Shown piece by piece: positions 23,100 to 36,100 of a stretch of DNA of 64,000 bases. The translations under genes and the position numbers were made by a program. Each line of letters begins with the position of its first letter. Position 1 is the stretch's first letter. A model generated the notes under the pieces. It saw only the letters and a program-made list of their open reading frames with translations. It had not been told where the DNA came from and did not search any database. The DNA comes from Chimonanthus salicifolius (taxonomy: Eukaryota > Streptophyta > Magnoliopsida > Laurales > Calycanthaceae): positions 10,631,542-10,695,541 of the forward strand of contig CM023534.1 of the NCBI GenBank assembly GCA_013350335.1, given 5' to 3'.

Positions 23100-23300
23100 G
23101 ACTCTATTATTGTATAAGACTCTTATCGTATCGGCCGATATTCACGATATCGGCCAATATATCGGTTGTATTATATCGGCCGATATCAGTCGATATTTAA
23201 AAAAGAGAGGAGGAAAGAGAAAAATATCGGCCGATATATCTCCCGATAATGATATATAGATCGATATATCGTATCGGCTGATACCAATCTTTGTACCTTG
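23100..23300. repeat. Word-based element B: ATCGGCCGAT words, related to element A
   Basis: From cttatcgtatcggccgatat to gtatcggctgataccaatc, the word atcggccgat and variants recur in both orientations around a purine-rich core (aagagaggaggaaagaga). The edge text is shared with 5624-6161 but the core is unrelated. It lies 340 bp upstream of the helicase start. Confidence 0.65.
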
Positions 23301-23542
23301 GTTATGACTAGTATAAATTCTTAAAAAATATAATAAATTTTAATTAAAAAATGAACTTCCATTAAAAAGTTAAACTTTGACTTAAAATTTTGATCTAAAA
23401 CCTTTTATTTTGAATTAGATAATTTTAGCCTTTTGGATTTGAGATCTCCATTTAGATCAATGAATTATTTTTTTTCGAATGACATTGAATTCCGGGTTCA
23501 AAATATTCGGGTGGCGCGATCACGAACCCGACCGACCCGAAG

Positions 23543-23556
23543 GCTAGGGTTTTAGC
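23543..23556 (+). promoter_or_regulatory. Telo-box-like element in the helicase promoter
   Basis: ggctagggttttag contains the reverse of the telo-box core (aaaccctag), about 90 nt before the start codon. Telo-boxes are common in plant promoters of genes for DNA replication, repair and translation, which fits a helicase. Confidence 0.5.
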
Positions 23557-23604
23557 TTTTAACTTACGTTGAGAACCAACCTGTTCTAAAAATGTTGAAC
23601 TGCT

Positions 23605-23622
23605 GGCGCGCGCGCGCGCGCG
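23605..23622. repeat. (CG)n microsatellite at the helicase start
   Basis: An alternating ggcgcgcgcgcgcgcgcg run ends 18 nt before the chosen ATG. Alternating CG favours Z-DNA and is prone to length change. It lies between an upstream in-frame ATG (23592) and the chosen start. Confidence 0.85.
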
Positions 23623-23639
23623 AGAGAAGTGCAAAGGAG

Positions 23640-26600
23640 ATGGCGATGGTGGTCCGAAGCCTTGATGGCCAATCAATGGCCATTTCAATATCTCCAGACC
23701 GCACGATCAGAGAACTCAAATCTTTGCTGAAGGAATCGTTCGGTCCTGCTAAAGATTGTTCCAATTTCCATCTCTTCTTCAAGGTAAAAAACTTAATCCA
23801 ATTTTTATACGAATTCATTTGAGAGGATATCTCCTTTTTTTTTTTTCCTCACGTTGTTGGATATGCAAGAACCCGATTTTGATAGTCCTTGGGGATTTCA
23901 ACCTACCACTAGATTTAGGAAACCATTTCGGCTCGGGAATCTGTTCTCCTCTGATTGGTGCTTTCTTTGAGAAATAGGGTCCACATTTAAGCAAATAATC
24001 CGCCATTCACTTGTTAAATAGAAATGCCCTTCAGAGGGCCGGAACTAGGGGTGCAATCTGGGTGGACAGGTCAGTTTAATTCGGGCCACTATGTTTCAAC
24101 CCAATCTATATTTTGGTCCGCTCCAACACCCAACTCATTTTTTAAAACTCAACCCATTTTTAATTTGGGCCAACCAATTTAGGTCGGGTTAAATCCGGGC
24201 ATGGGTCACCCCTGTAATAAATTAGATAATTGGGTCTGCGTACTTTGTATTTCTATGCTTCAAGAGAAGATACATCTATAAAAACAAGTATCCACCACTA
24301 GTTGATACTCACCAGGAATCACAGGAGTTGGCCATGTGCCTGTTCCATTCCACTTACCGACTCTCGCTCCCTCTAACCTCTTACCTTTAGTTTCCTTACT
24401 TGAACATATTATTGCTGAGGGAGTTAACAGAGTCATCTAGTAATTTTTTTTTTAATAGGACCCATTTTATTCATCTAGATCATTTGTCAATGGACCTGAT
24501 GCCGAATATGCAATATTGCAAGGACTTCCATCAATTGAGTCCAGCCATCCAACTAAAATACTTGCATTCAGGCAGACATTTTTCTTTATTTCCATTTGAC
24601 CATTTACTTACATTCCAAAAATTGGATGATATGAAATCCCATTAGCCATTTCACGCTGAAAGGAAGGATGGTCTGGACTGCCTCGCATTGTGAAGTTATG
24701 ATCACTGCAATGTGGCCCATCATTAATTCAAATTCTGGGATGCTGGAAGTTGGGTCCTATATGTACATCAGATCTGGACTGAATAAAATATTTTGTTGAT
24801 TATGACCAAGCATTGTATTGTTCCTCTATTCATCATTAATGTATTTCCTTGCTGAAGGGTGCAAAAATGAACCCAGAGAGTCAAATAAGTGGTCATTCAA
24901 TCATTCAAAATGACTTCATAGTTCTCATTCCATTCACTAAAAAGACTCAGTTGGCTACACTCTCTGAATCTGCTGAACAAAGCGTAGCCTCATCAAAATC
25001 ATCCAATCAAGGCACAACTTCATCAGTTGCGGATTCGGCATGGTTGGATATAATGAAAGACCTGTCATGCCTCTCCGATATCTCACCAAATGGAAATGAG
25101 CCCAATTTAGTTCCAGACAATGTAAACAAGGAGGAGAGGAATCTTCTATTGAGCAAAAGTTCTAATGCACATGCTTTGAGTGGCAAACGTAAGAGGCGAT
25201 TGGGTTGTGATGATACAGACAGTCTTATGCTTGATTTCCTTCACAATTTCCTGAGTTTGAGGAGAGAGGATTTTCTCTGTGAAAAGAATGTTAAAAGGCT
25301 CCATCTGATTTTGAAGTCTTTGAACTGTTTATCTGATTTAAACACTGGTGAATGCTTGCTATTCAAGGAGTTCCATAAAAGTTCTTCAGTGGGTGCCAAG
25401 TGCAAACAGTGTATATGTCCAGTATGGTTGAAGATAACATTTAAGAATTTTACTTTCTTGAACATCTTTTCTGGGTTTCTGCAAATGCATTGTGAAGAGA
25501 TCAATTGGACTCAGATAAAAGGAGCAGAAAAGCAACTTAAAGGTTCTGGAATTGAGGAAATTAGTCTTGCAGCCATGGAGCGCCTTTTGGTTCTTTGCCC
25601 TAAGGTAACTGGCGAGATGATCAAGCTTGAATTTACCATTTGGTTATAAGCTTAGCCATACATTATATGCTTGCAGATATGTTGGATTTAGGAATAAAGA
25701 AAGACATTTTCTGTGTTACTGTAATATGCCACATGCACATGCATTATGAGTGTGCCTTGTGACTCCCATAAAGAAACAGCCATACTCATATCTTTCCAAA
25801 AAAAAACTAATATGATAAATTTCTCAATATGGTAAGAAGGTAGTGGCAAGCTTTTACCTTCCAGCCACTTTTGGCTGTTGTGTCACAACTGGTCAGTCTT
25901 CTGCATCAGACATGCAGAAGAATGCTTTAAGTTAATTGCATTGCTACCTATTACTTAATAACTTCTAACAGCAATGAAGAGGTTAATGATCTTCTTCAAA
26001 TTTTGATTGTCTATTCTTATTATTAAATTATACATTGTACTTGAACTCAAGATTAGTTTTGTGTTTGTCCATTTGTTAATAAGCATGGTTTGCTCAAGAA
26101 GAATTTTTTGATTTGTTCTGCTAAGGTGGTTACGCTTCGCAGTCAAGAAAGTGGGGCAAAGAAGTTAAATGATGCCATTGTTATAGTTGACTCTTTAGTA
26201 GAATTAGAAGGTCTGTCAATCAGCAATCCTAAGAAAGGTATGTTTGAGGAAAGCTTTTTTTTTTTATTCTCATTTATTATTTGCTTCATCCAAATTGGAC
26301 CATTTCTGTATTCATGTGTGTTTTTTTCAACAGGTAAACAGTTGTCTATTTTGACAACCATCAACTCTATCAGGAATCGGCAGGATGCTTTCAAAACAGA
26401 AATATTGGGTGTTATCAAAACTACAATGGTATGTTTCTGATCTTCTTAGTTATCTGTAAAACTCACTCCCCCACCTCCAAAAAAGGGGGAAAAAACCCCT
26501 CTCGGAGATTTATGCTTCTGTCAATATTCAACATTGGAATGGTGGTTCTAAACCCTACAAATACCTTCACTCCTGATGAATTGTTAGGGAGCCAAATTTG

Positions 26601-29141
26601 ACACCATCCAATCTTAAACAAGTGTACCTGGTGGTTTTTTAGTTGCACTCTAGTAGCTGCTTCCGTTAGGTTTTTTTTTTTAATGATAATGATAATGATT
26701 ATTTCCATTGAAAGGGGAATATTTGACTAGTGGATTACAAAGTGGAGTGTGGCATCTAAGATGAATACCCCAATCATAGAAACATCACTCTAAGATACAT
26801 GCAGAAGCAGTACAAAGCAACTAATCCAATGAAAACTCTATGAAAATGCAACTTCTACGAATGGCATGCTCAACTAAGAAGTCAGCAAGCCCATTCTTCA
26901 ATTGCCTCACAGGCTTGAAAGAAATGTCTATAAAAGTCTAGGGTTCTGTTACTTTTTGTGGTCTTCTATGTTATATTGGTACTCATAATGTACCACCCTA
27001 TGTTAGAAGTAATATTAAATTTTATAATGGGCACAACTGAAAAATGTTATGACTTGAAATCTGCCGGGTTTAGTGTCCTTAAAGACTTTGCTTGAACTAG
27101 AAGTGAACCATTAGTAAAAAATTTCAAAAGAACTCATTATTTAAAAGTGTAAATATCTGTAGCATAAAGAAACAAATAATGAACTGAATTGATTATAGTA
27201 TTAAATATTTCTTTGAAAAGATTGAAGTAAGAAACTTATGACAGGGTAAATGCTCATTTTAGTTAACTCTAGAGGCAGTTTGCATGCTTCTTGTCTTTTT
27301 TGCTGTTTGTTTACACAATGGTTACTATGATATTGTGCCTTTGGTCATGGTGTGACCCAAGGTTCAAATTAGAGGAATCTTAGAACAACAATTTGAAATT
27401 TTAGGCTAGGATTTTGCAAATCCAAATCCAAGGAATATGAAGACTGGCTTGAATGAATATAAGAAAATTCCAAAATTCAAATCCCCAATTGAAATTGGGT
27501 TGGGGAACCTTCTTTAAGATCCACCTAGAAATATACTGAAGAAAATAAACTCAACTAAATTGAGGTAATTACAAATTCAACAGTGGAATCAAGTTTGAGC
27601 TTTCAGTAGATGAAAAATTTCACTATTGCTAAAGACACCTTGAAGGAAAGAAGTACTCAAAAGGAATTCAGAACCTTAATAAATAAAAGAACACTTGAAA
27701 CACAGTAACAAGAATTCTCAAAGAAACTAACACAAGGAGTAGAATAAGTTTATAAACTCAAACAGGATGTACATGAGTGTCTCATGGTCCCTTATTTATA
27801 CTTTTATTCAAGCTAAGGTTCATTGAACCTGGATAAATATGCATGGGTGCCCAAGCCCTGTCATTGTCCAATTTGTGTTAGCAACGCATCATGTTATGAT
27901 CCTGGTCACACCCTTATGCATCAATGATAATTTGACACCCCTTATAACTCTTCTCCAATAATTGCATAACAAATAAGCAAAAGAGAGAAGAAATAAGTAA
28001 AAACAAAACTCCGAAGAATCTTCCACTCCATCGGTGCCCCTTGTATTGCTTTATTTAAGAGAGAGAAGATAAGATCAAGGTATTGGCGCCTAGTCATGCT
28101 TCCTATCTTCAAGCATTCTCATTCTCCATGTGGCAATGCTAAATGCTTTTATCCAATGTTATGAAAATCGAATCGTATTGTAAATCGTTAATACATCTTG
28201 AATCGCAAATCGTGTATTGTAAATCGTAAAATCGTAAGATTCATAAGTGTTTTCCCCTAAAATATTTAATATATGAAATAACGTAAAATATATCTAAAAT
28301 GTAATAACATGAGCAATTCTCCAACTTTCTTTCAGTATGAAGTGAATTCTATGTAATTAGTTTATTGGAGCTCAAATTTCAATGCTCTAACTCTCCAAAG
28401 TATAAGACCAGTATATAATCCAACTATACTATGAAAAGTCAATAATGAACTAAAAAACCCTAAAAAATCGAAACGTCTTAAATGCTCATCACCTCAAGCC
28501 TTAAAAACCATTAAAACGAAATGTTTCATGCTTTCACACTCTTAATAATCCCATAATTCTATTATTTATACGAATCGTAAGATTTGTTGATAGATACGAA
28601 TCGCTCCTCTTATTATATCGTATAAATCGTAAGATACGAATCTTGAATCGTAAGATTTTAACAACCATGCTTTTATCACCTGCCACTCATGTAGATCTTG
28701 AGATATTTTAGGGATAAGGCATGTAAAATTCTCCCCTCCTAGCACACTTCATTTTCCAGGTCCACTTGGGCTTTGTCCCACACTTTTTTTTTATGAAAAA
28801 TTCAAATGTAGACCCATAGCCCAATGGTCTAGGCCAATTTTAAGCACATAATTTACCATTGGAGGTCTTTCGATCTGAAGAAGCCTTGGGTGCATCCAAT
28901 TGGTTGTAATATACTAGGATTATGCTTAGAATTTGGTTTTCAAATCTTCAAAATACACTGCATCAGGTCATTAATTACATATAGTCTTATATAATTGTAG
29001 ACCTTAAGAAATGGGTGTATTTGACTTTAGCAGTATATATATTCCCTTGTCTTGAGGTGAACTGGTGTCTTTATGCAATCCAATGACCCAAAATGATGTA
29101 AGCGACGTCACCCGAAGGGGAAGGAGGAGGAGAGAAGAAGC

Positions 29142-29174
<33 letters not shown>

Positions 29175-32100
29175 TGTGGGTGGTTGGTAGGGCTTTGCTC
29201 GAGGTTCCCCTCCTCTGTCATCAATTTTTTTTTGGAGTGGATAGACATATATCGGATGAAGAAGAGGTGAGTCTTTTTTTGTGGACAGGTGTGGGGGCAT
29301 TGGAAGAGTTGGGGGCACTTGGGAGTATCTTAGAAGGTGACTCTAAGATAGTTGTCGGTTGGGCTAAGGGGACTCTTTGTCCTTGGTATTATTTGGATAA
29401 AATCGACAGAATTCATCACTCTATGGCGTCTTATGGGTACTCGATCTCTTGGGTCCCTCACTCGGTAAATTCGGAGGCTGCTGAGTTGGCTCGTCCAGGG
29501 GTGCCTTTATCTTCGGAAATTGTGAATAATTTAATGTAATCTTGAGGGTTTTTCTTGTTTGTTTCTTCTTGGGTTGCTAGTGTTTTGTGCTTGCTCTTTT
29601 TTGTTGGTGTTTTGTCTTTCCTTTTTTCAGTGATTAATGAAGTTACTTTTCAAAAAAAAAAAAGAGGCGAGTCTTTTTTTTTTGAAAAGATGCAAGAAGA
29701 ATTAATTCTATAGGATTCTAATTTGTGGATGGTGTATTGCTAATGCAGTTTCAATATTTATCTAGACTGTATTAACCATATGAACAGGTAGAGATAATCA
29801 GAGCTTATCTTTTCTAGGGTAAAAATGTATCTGGGAACAGTGTCCCCATTTTCGCTGTCCTTGAAGATCAGCGTATTTCTATAAATGAAAGCAATACCGA
29901 CTCAAATAGTGGTGCTGCACATGAAATGGCTAGATCAAGTTCTTCTGGGAGGGAGACACAATGCAAGGTAGTCAACTCATTTATGATTCCCTTTCTAGTG
30001 TTTTCTATTTGACATTGCTATGACTCTTTTCGAGTTACTTGTCAACTGAGTGCAATAGTTGAATGACTTAAAACATTCTTAAAGGGTTCCTTGGATGCAT
30101 AGCTTCAACATAGAAATTGGCCAACTTGGATATTATGATGTTTCTTCACCATCATCAAAGTTCTGCCCACTGTCTAAGGTTGCTTTCTTAATTGAATTTG
30201 ACAAACTTTGCCTATTGACAAACTGCCTATCTGACATCGTCTGATTCAAACCTGCAAGCCTGTGATGTTCGTGACATTAAATTTGTTTGGCAACTTTGTT
30301 GACATTTATATTTTACCAATTTTATTGGTCGGCTATTTGAGTAGTATGTTAACTCTGTTTTATTCAAGAGATTGAAGCACATTCTATCCATTTTGTACCC
30401 CCCTTGAATCATATTTGATCAATCTTGTGGTGCCTATTTAGATCACTTTTTTTTTTTTTAAGGATTAAAGAAGAAATATCAACAAGAAGGGAGGCTTTGT
30501 AAGAATTACTTTAATCATCCATTTCAAAAAAGAATTTCTTGATCAGGCATATTGACTATATGATACGCGAATTACTGAAATGGACTATTGGAGTTAACTA
30601 ATGACAAAATGCCTTATCACCATCATCTAAGCCATTTATCCTATCAATATGGGGTTTGCCTTTATTTGGATTTGGAAAGCTATTTCCATGGCCCGACTGC
30701 CTATCTAACACCCATGAGACTTGAACCCACAACCTTTAGGTTGTACCATGAACCCTTACTAGTTGTGCTATAGGTTCTTGTCTAAAATACCTTATCGTCA
30801 ATATGAACTAATTCATCATAGGAGTCCTTGGATTCTTTGATGAAGACCTATGGTCGTAGCTGCAAGAAACTACCCACTTCCAAAAGATCTTCAGTGGAAT
30901 GAAATTTCAGATCCAAATTCTACAATCCAGATCTTGGATTTCAAATCTTAGAAACCCCAAACCAAATTTTCTTCAGCTCTGATTAGGAGAAAACCCTCAG
31001 TTAGTAATTACCTTAAGTTAATTGGATCCTCATCCAATTTGGCCCTAGTCTGAAATGATCTCACCATTTAGTTGAAGGCCACTTGAACTTGGATTAGAAA
31101 TTTATTTTAATGTGATCTAAACTTATGGCCCTTAAGAAATATGGCTTCTCTGTGATCCAGTCAAGTTGATTTTTGGTAGGCCCTCTTCAACCAACCTATT
31201 CACATGGGCCCCACTACATAGGGGTGAGCACAAAGATGCAACAAATAAGGGTGTGGGTGATCATATATTAAACTCTGATTACAATCAAGTGTTGCTTGAT
31301 GGATAGTCTAGATGGCTAATAATAGACATGGTTATTCATGAACAATGTTCATGTGGTTCTCACTTTGGATTCAAGAGTGTGCTATGTATATTTTTGAGCT
31401 GGGATAAGGTGAGTTGGCCTATTTACAAATTAAAAGAAAAACTCTTACTTCTTTGAAAGTCTCTCCCTTTCCATTTGGTGTTCATTCTTGCTGATTGGTT
31501 ATTCTGGAGATTGACTAACCTTTCAAAGAAGGAGTTAATGATTGGGTGCCGACTCTCGTCTTAACTGTAATTTTAATTAATTCACAAATTAGGCATTTTA
31601 TAGAATTCCTAATTTTCAAAATTTACAAGGTCTGAATATTTTTGTAAACAGATGCCCATCTCTTCCGACATGTGTTTGTGGCGATGTGGAGATTCGAAAC
31701 CTAATGGATTTTGAAGAAGTTAATGATTGGATGCTGACTCTTGTCTAAACTGTACATTTAATTAATTCACAAATTAAGCATTTTACAGAATTCCCAATTA
31801 TCAAAATTTACGAGGTCTGATTATTTTGATAATCAGATACCCATCTCTTCCAACTTGTGTTTGTGGCGATGGAGAGATGTGAAACCTAAGGATGGCGAAA
31901 TGTGCTCTGCCTTTTCTGCACAGGCGTGCTTGATTTATCATTATCCCAACAGTCACTGATATATTGGAAAAATGAGATCTCTCTAGGGAATTTCCAACTT
32001 CTGTACTTAAAACCATAGAAGAAAAGAAAAGAATTCATTGTGCATTTTTTTTCTGAACAGAGAATTTTTTTATTAAAAGATACAATATAAAAGAAACAAG

Positions 32101-32613
32101 GGAAAACCCAAAATCCATACACCCTACCCTCTCAGCACAAGAGAACTGTCCTGACCAAGAAACTAACAAAACCAGAGACAAAACATTATTAACAAAACGG
32201 GAAAATCCATGGAAAAAGTCCCAATTACAAAATCCCAACTTAAGTCTCCAGTCTCTCCACTCCAATCTTCTTCGGGAAGTTGGTCATGTTGTTTGCTAAG
32301 CGCCTAACGTGTCTGAAGTGCACCCTCCTACCCAAGTACACCCTTGTTTTGTCCCTTACAATATGTGCAAGCCTCTAAGTCCCATAACTGGACAGCTTTT
32401 CTAAACCAGTGATTTTTTTTTTTGAAAAGTCTAAACCAGTGAATTTTCATTCCACACAAACACAATATTACTTATTTAGAAGTTACTTACAACCTAATAT
32501 CACTTGGAAAAAAGTGTATTTATTCTACTCAGATAACTTAATAAACAGGATATGAACCCATTGCTTCCAATGGAAATGGTTGAGCATCTGCAGAAGGGAA
32601 TTGGATCCAGGGG

Positions 32614-32648
<35 letters not shown>

Positions 32649-33108
32649 CATGCAGACAATTAAATATAAATAACCGGGCTGAGTTCTGTACTAGAAAATT
32701 TTTGGACATGCAGATTGTACATGTTGAAGTGATTAGTGCAAGAAGGGCAGTTCATGCGGAATTCCCAGATGATCTCTTAGAAACAACAAAGGCTGCCCTT
32801 AAACGGATTGGGATCTCGAGGTTATACAGCCACCAGGTATGGATTGCGCTGCTTGCTCTGTGAATGTACAAATAATTATCTATTTTTTTCTATTTATCTG
32901 CATATATTATCATGGAAAAACTGAAGTGTTTGCATCATTTTTTTTCAAGTTATTGTTGAGTTTAAATGCATGAGGTTTGTTCCGTTCATCCAGTGGTTTC
33001 AGTTTTAATATGCATGCTGGGTTATAGGATCACCATTGATTGGAAAATGCTCGCTTTTGACTGGTGGCTTCCAGGGAAAATGACGTTCAATGGCACTGTG
33101 GCTGAAAC

Positions 33109-33152
<44 letters not shown>

Positions 33153-36100
33153 AAATGATTGGAATACAGGACATAAAATGCGTGCTGTTCCTTGGATAAA
33201 ATTTAATTGTTATTTCACAATGCTTCTTTCTATCCGTGAACCAAACAATAGCAGCATGAACAGTAGGACTGTAGTTTCTTTTGGTTTTGAGTATAGAAAT
33301 AAATAACTGTTGTACAATCAGGCCATTGATAGACATGCTACAAGACTTGGGCTTCAAAGACCACATTATACCAGTGATAGGACACACTTCAATAGTGAAA
33401 CTACTACTTTTCTAGTTTTGACGATCACGTGTGGTATGCATAACAGATTTCTACTTTAGACAGGATATGTGGAAGCCAGTCAACCCAGCCAAAAAAGGTG
33501 AATCTATCAATTAGCCTAATATCAAAATTCAGCCCTATTAAAAATTTTTATCCATCTAATGTAAACTATTGACTGGATGGTAAGTAGGAAAAATATCAAT
33601 TTCAATCATCTATTTCATGGCCTCATATTGGATGACTAGAAACTTTTGACAGAGCTCAATATTGTTAATCGGTCAATCCAGTGGTGGAGTTGCATAGCCC
33701 CACAACATGCCACTTGTCTTGTTTTAAAATAATAATCGTCTTCATCATCATCATCATTGCCTTTACTTCATCTATTTTAGGTTGGCTGTCAAGTCCTACT
33801 CTTCCACTCGACCCTATTGATGATCTTGTTCTCTATCATCCTATATTCTAACATATCATGTCTTTTTGTTTTTGGAAGCAATGACAAATGAATTCCATTA
33901 ATAAGAGAATGAATGTACAAATCTAGCATATCATGTCTTACCACCTCAATCTTTGTCTTTAACAGCCTTCTCTTCCCATTACCTTTTGCTTGGAATCTGT
34001 TTTAGTTTTGACTGTTCATATAGGTTGTTTCTCATTTCCTGCATATGTGCCTAGACCATCTTAAACAACATTTCCATATCTTTTCTTCTATAGGAACAGT
34101 TTTTGGGCTTTTTCTACTATGCACTTTTCTAATTATATATTTTCTTGTTACACCATTTCCATCTTAACATATCATCTTCATCACCACTACTTTTTCTACT
34201 TGTCTTTTCTTCATCCCAAACATCCAGTTTCATACAGTATTGCATGTCTAACTGTTGTCTTACATAAATGCCCCTCTAATCGATATGGCACTCTTTTAGT
34301 CACATAATACTTCACTAGCTTGCTTATATTTGACCCTTCTTGCAGCCATTCTATTAGTATATGCCTATATCCAAATCAACCCTCCATTTTGCTCCACAGT
34401 TGTACCTAAGTATCCATTTGGCACTATGCATTATACGTCATCTTCAATTTTAGTCAGTTCATCCTCCCTTCTCCCAAATCCACTAAATATGCATTACACA
34501 CACACACACATGATCATTTTCCTATTTAATTTGAAATTGCTTACCTCAAAGGTTTTCTCCACATTTATTCAGCTAATTTCTAGTCTCATTAATTAGTACT
34601 GCATCATGAACTCATAAAGCTGACCTCAAATAGATGGGACTTAGGCTATGATGATGATGATGACTAATTAGTACTGCATCATCTGTAAACTACACATTGC
34701 CAAGTAACTTCTTGGATAGTTAGCATTAACTTGCCATAATCATAGCAAATAAATAAAGACCCAATGGACCCTTGTAAAGCCTCAATCAAACTGAGAACCC
34801 TCTTCACACATTGTTGTTTTACATTTGCTTTTGCCTCTTCATACATGTCCTATACAATCTCATCACGTCCATTCAAGATACATTCTTCAATGTTTGTCAA
34901 ATTACTTGCCTTCTGACCGTAGCATAAACTTTGTCTAAATCAAGTAGAACCATGCATAGTTTTTTTTTTTCTCTCTCTGAACTTTTTCATGAGTTGTTTC
35001 AGTAGTAAAATGGCTTCTATTGTCGGTCTAATTGGCAAGAAAATACAAGTCATGTTTCAATATGGCATAAGGGAAATATTCTGGCACATGACCTTGGAAT
35101 TCTTGTTTCCTTTTTAGTTTGCTTTCTTTCTGTCCTATCTCTTTCTACCTAAGAGTAAGTAGCATATGGGTGGTTCAAACGGCCTCACCATGTGAAAATG
35201 AGGATTGTAGATTAGCCCCAATTAAAAGTCAATTCAATGGATCATTCCCAGCCATCCAATATGTGATGAAATGAATTCATTCATCATCTTAGATCTGATG
35301 GCTCTAACTGACCCATTAGATTGTTTATCTGTGTATATTTTCATGCAGGCAAGTCCACAATTGTCAATTTTATCTGTTTGGGCTTCTGAAACTACTTGCA
35401 TGCACACATCAAGTAGGAGTGGAAGTCCTTGACAATGAGTTTCACATTGCTTTTCAGTCCTGGTGTCTTGGGAACAGTAAGATTTGTTCCTTTACTGTGT
35501 AACTCCAGGAAAGGATAAAAGAGTGGGTTACACTGCATTGGATTTCATCCAATGAACTGAGCCTTCTATGCATGCTTCTCATTTTGCATGCTAGTTGGTA
35601 TATGTTGGCCATCCATTTTGTGTCCTCATAGTTCCTCCAATGAAATTTAGTAGTATCCAGATGTTGGCTTATTAGGTTATGGCTCAAAGAAAGTGAAGGG
35701 CTTTCAAATGATTGGATTGGAAGGAAAATGTGACACTTTTTTTTTCTTATTTGATACTAAGTTCCTCTTCTTGTTCATATACAGGTAGAATCAATACAGG
35801 CTTCACTCTCTGGGAAGAATGTTGTTGTGGCAACGTCAACTTCCAGTGGGAAGTCCCTTTGCTATAATCTACCTGTTTTGGAAGTGCTTTCCCAAAATTT
35901 GTTATCTTGTGCTTTATACTTATTTCCTACCAAGGTTCGTGTCAAAAAAACCCATCCTCACATTTAATGCATTTCAAACTTGGAAGAATCTATCTTTTGG
36001 TTTTCAATTTTGTGCTATGGATGTTTGCAACTTGCTTTTCATCTAGTAGACGGTGCTCTGTTATCATAGATTTGGAGTATATTTGAGAGATCTGAACTGA

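Larger units (their letters stand above)
33730..35060 (-). mobile_element. RTE-type LINE fragment, antisense, in helicase intron 7 (degenerate)
   Basis: Minus-strand pieces match RTE reverse transcriptase in order: [15 protein letters not shown] near 35000, [15 protein letters not shown] near 34940, [13 protein letters not shown] near 34760, and the catalytic FTDDAVLI box near 34680. The 3' end at about 33735-33760 carries the (ATG)n tail typical of RTE elements, preceded by cttgacagccaacctaaaat. Frames are broken throughout. Two short insertions sit inside it (33865-33922 and 34608-34664). Confidence 0.7.

Noticed and set aside
23452..24006. Overlapping minus-strand frames at the helicase start
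   Set aside because: They are shadows of exon 1, the (CG)n repeat and intron 1.
29004..29318. Minus-strand proline-rich open frame (run of prolines)
   Set aside because: The prolines are the complement of the G29 run. The rest is LINE antisense.
33022..33387. 121-codon minus-strand frame with RERERER and VCVCV runs
   Set aside because: It is generated by the (CT)n(CA)n microsatellite.
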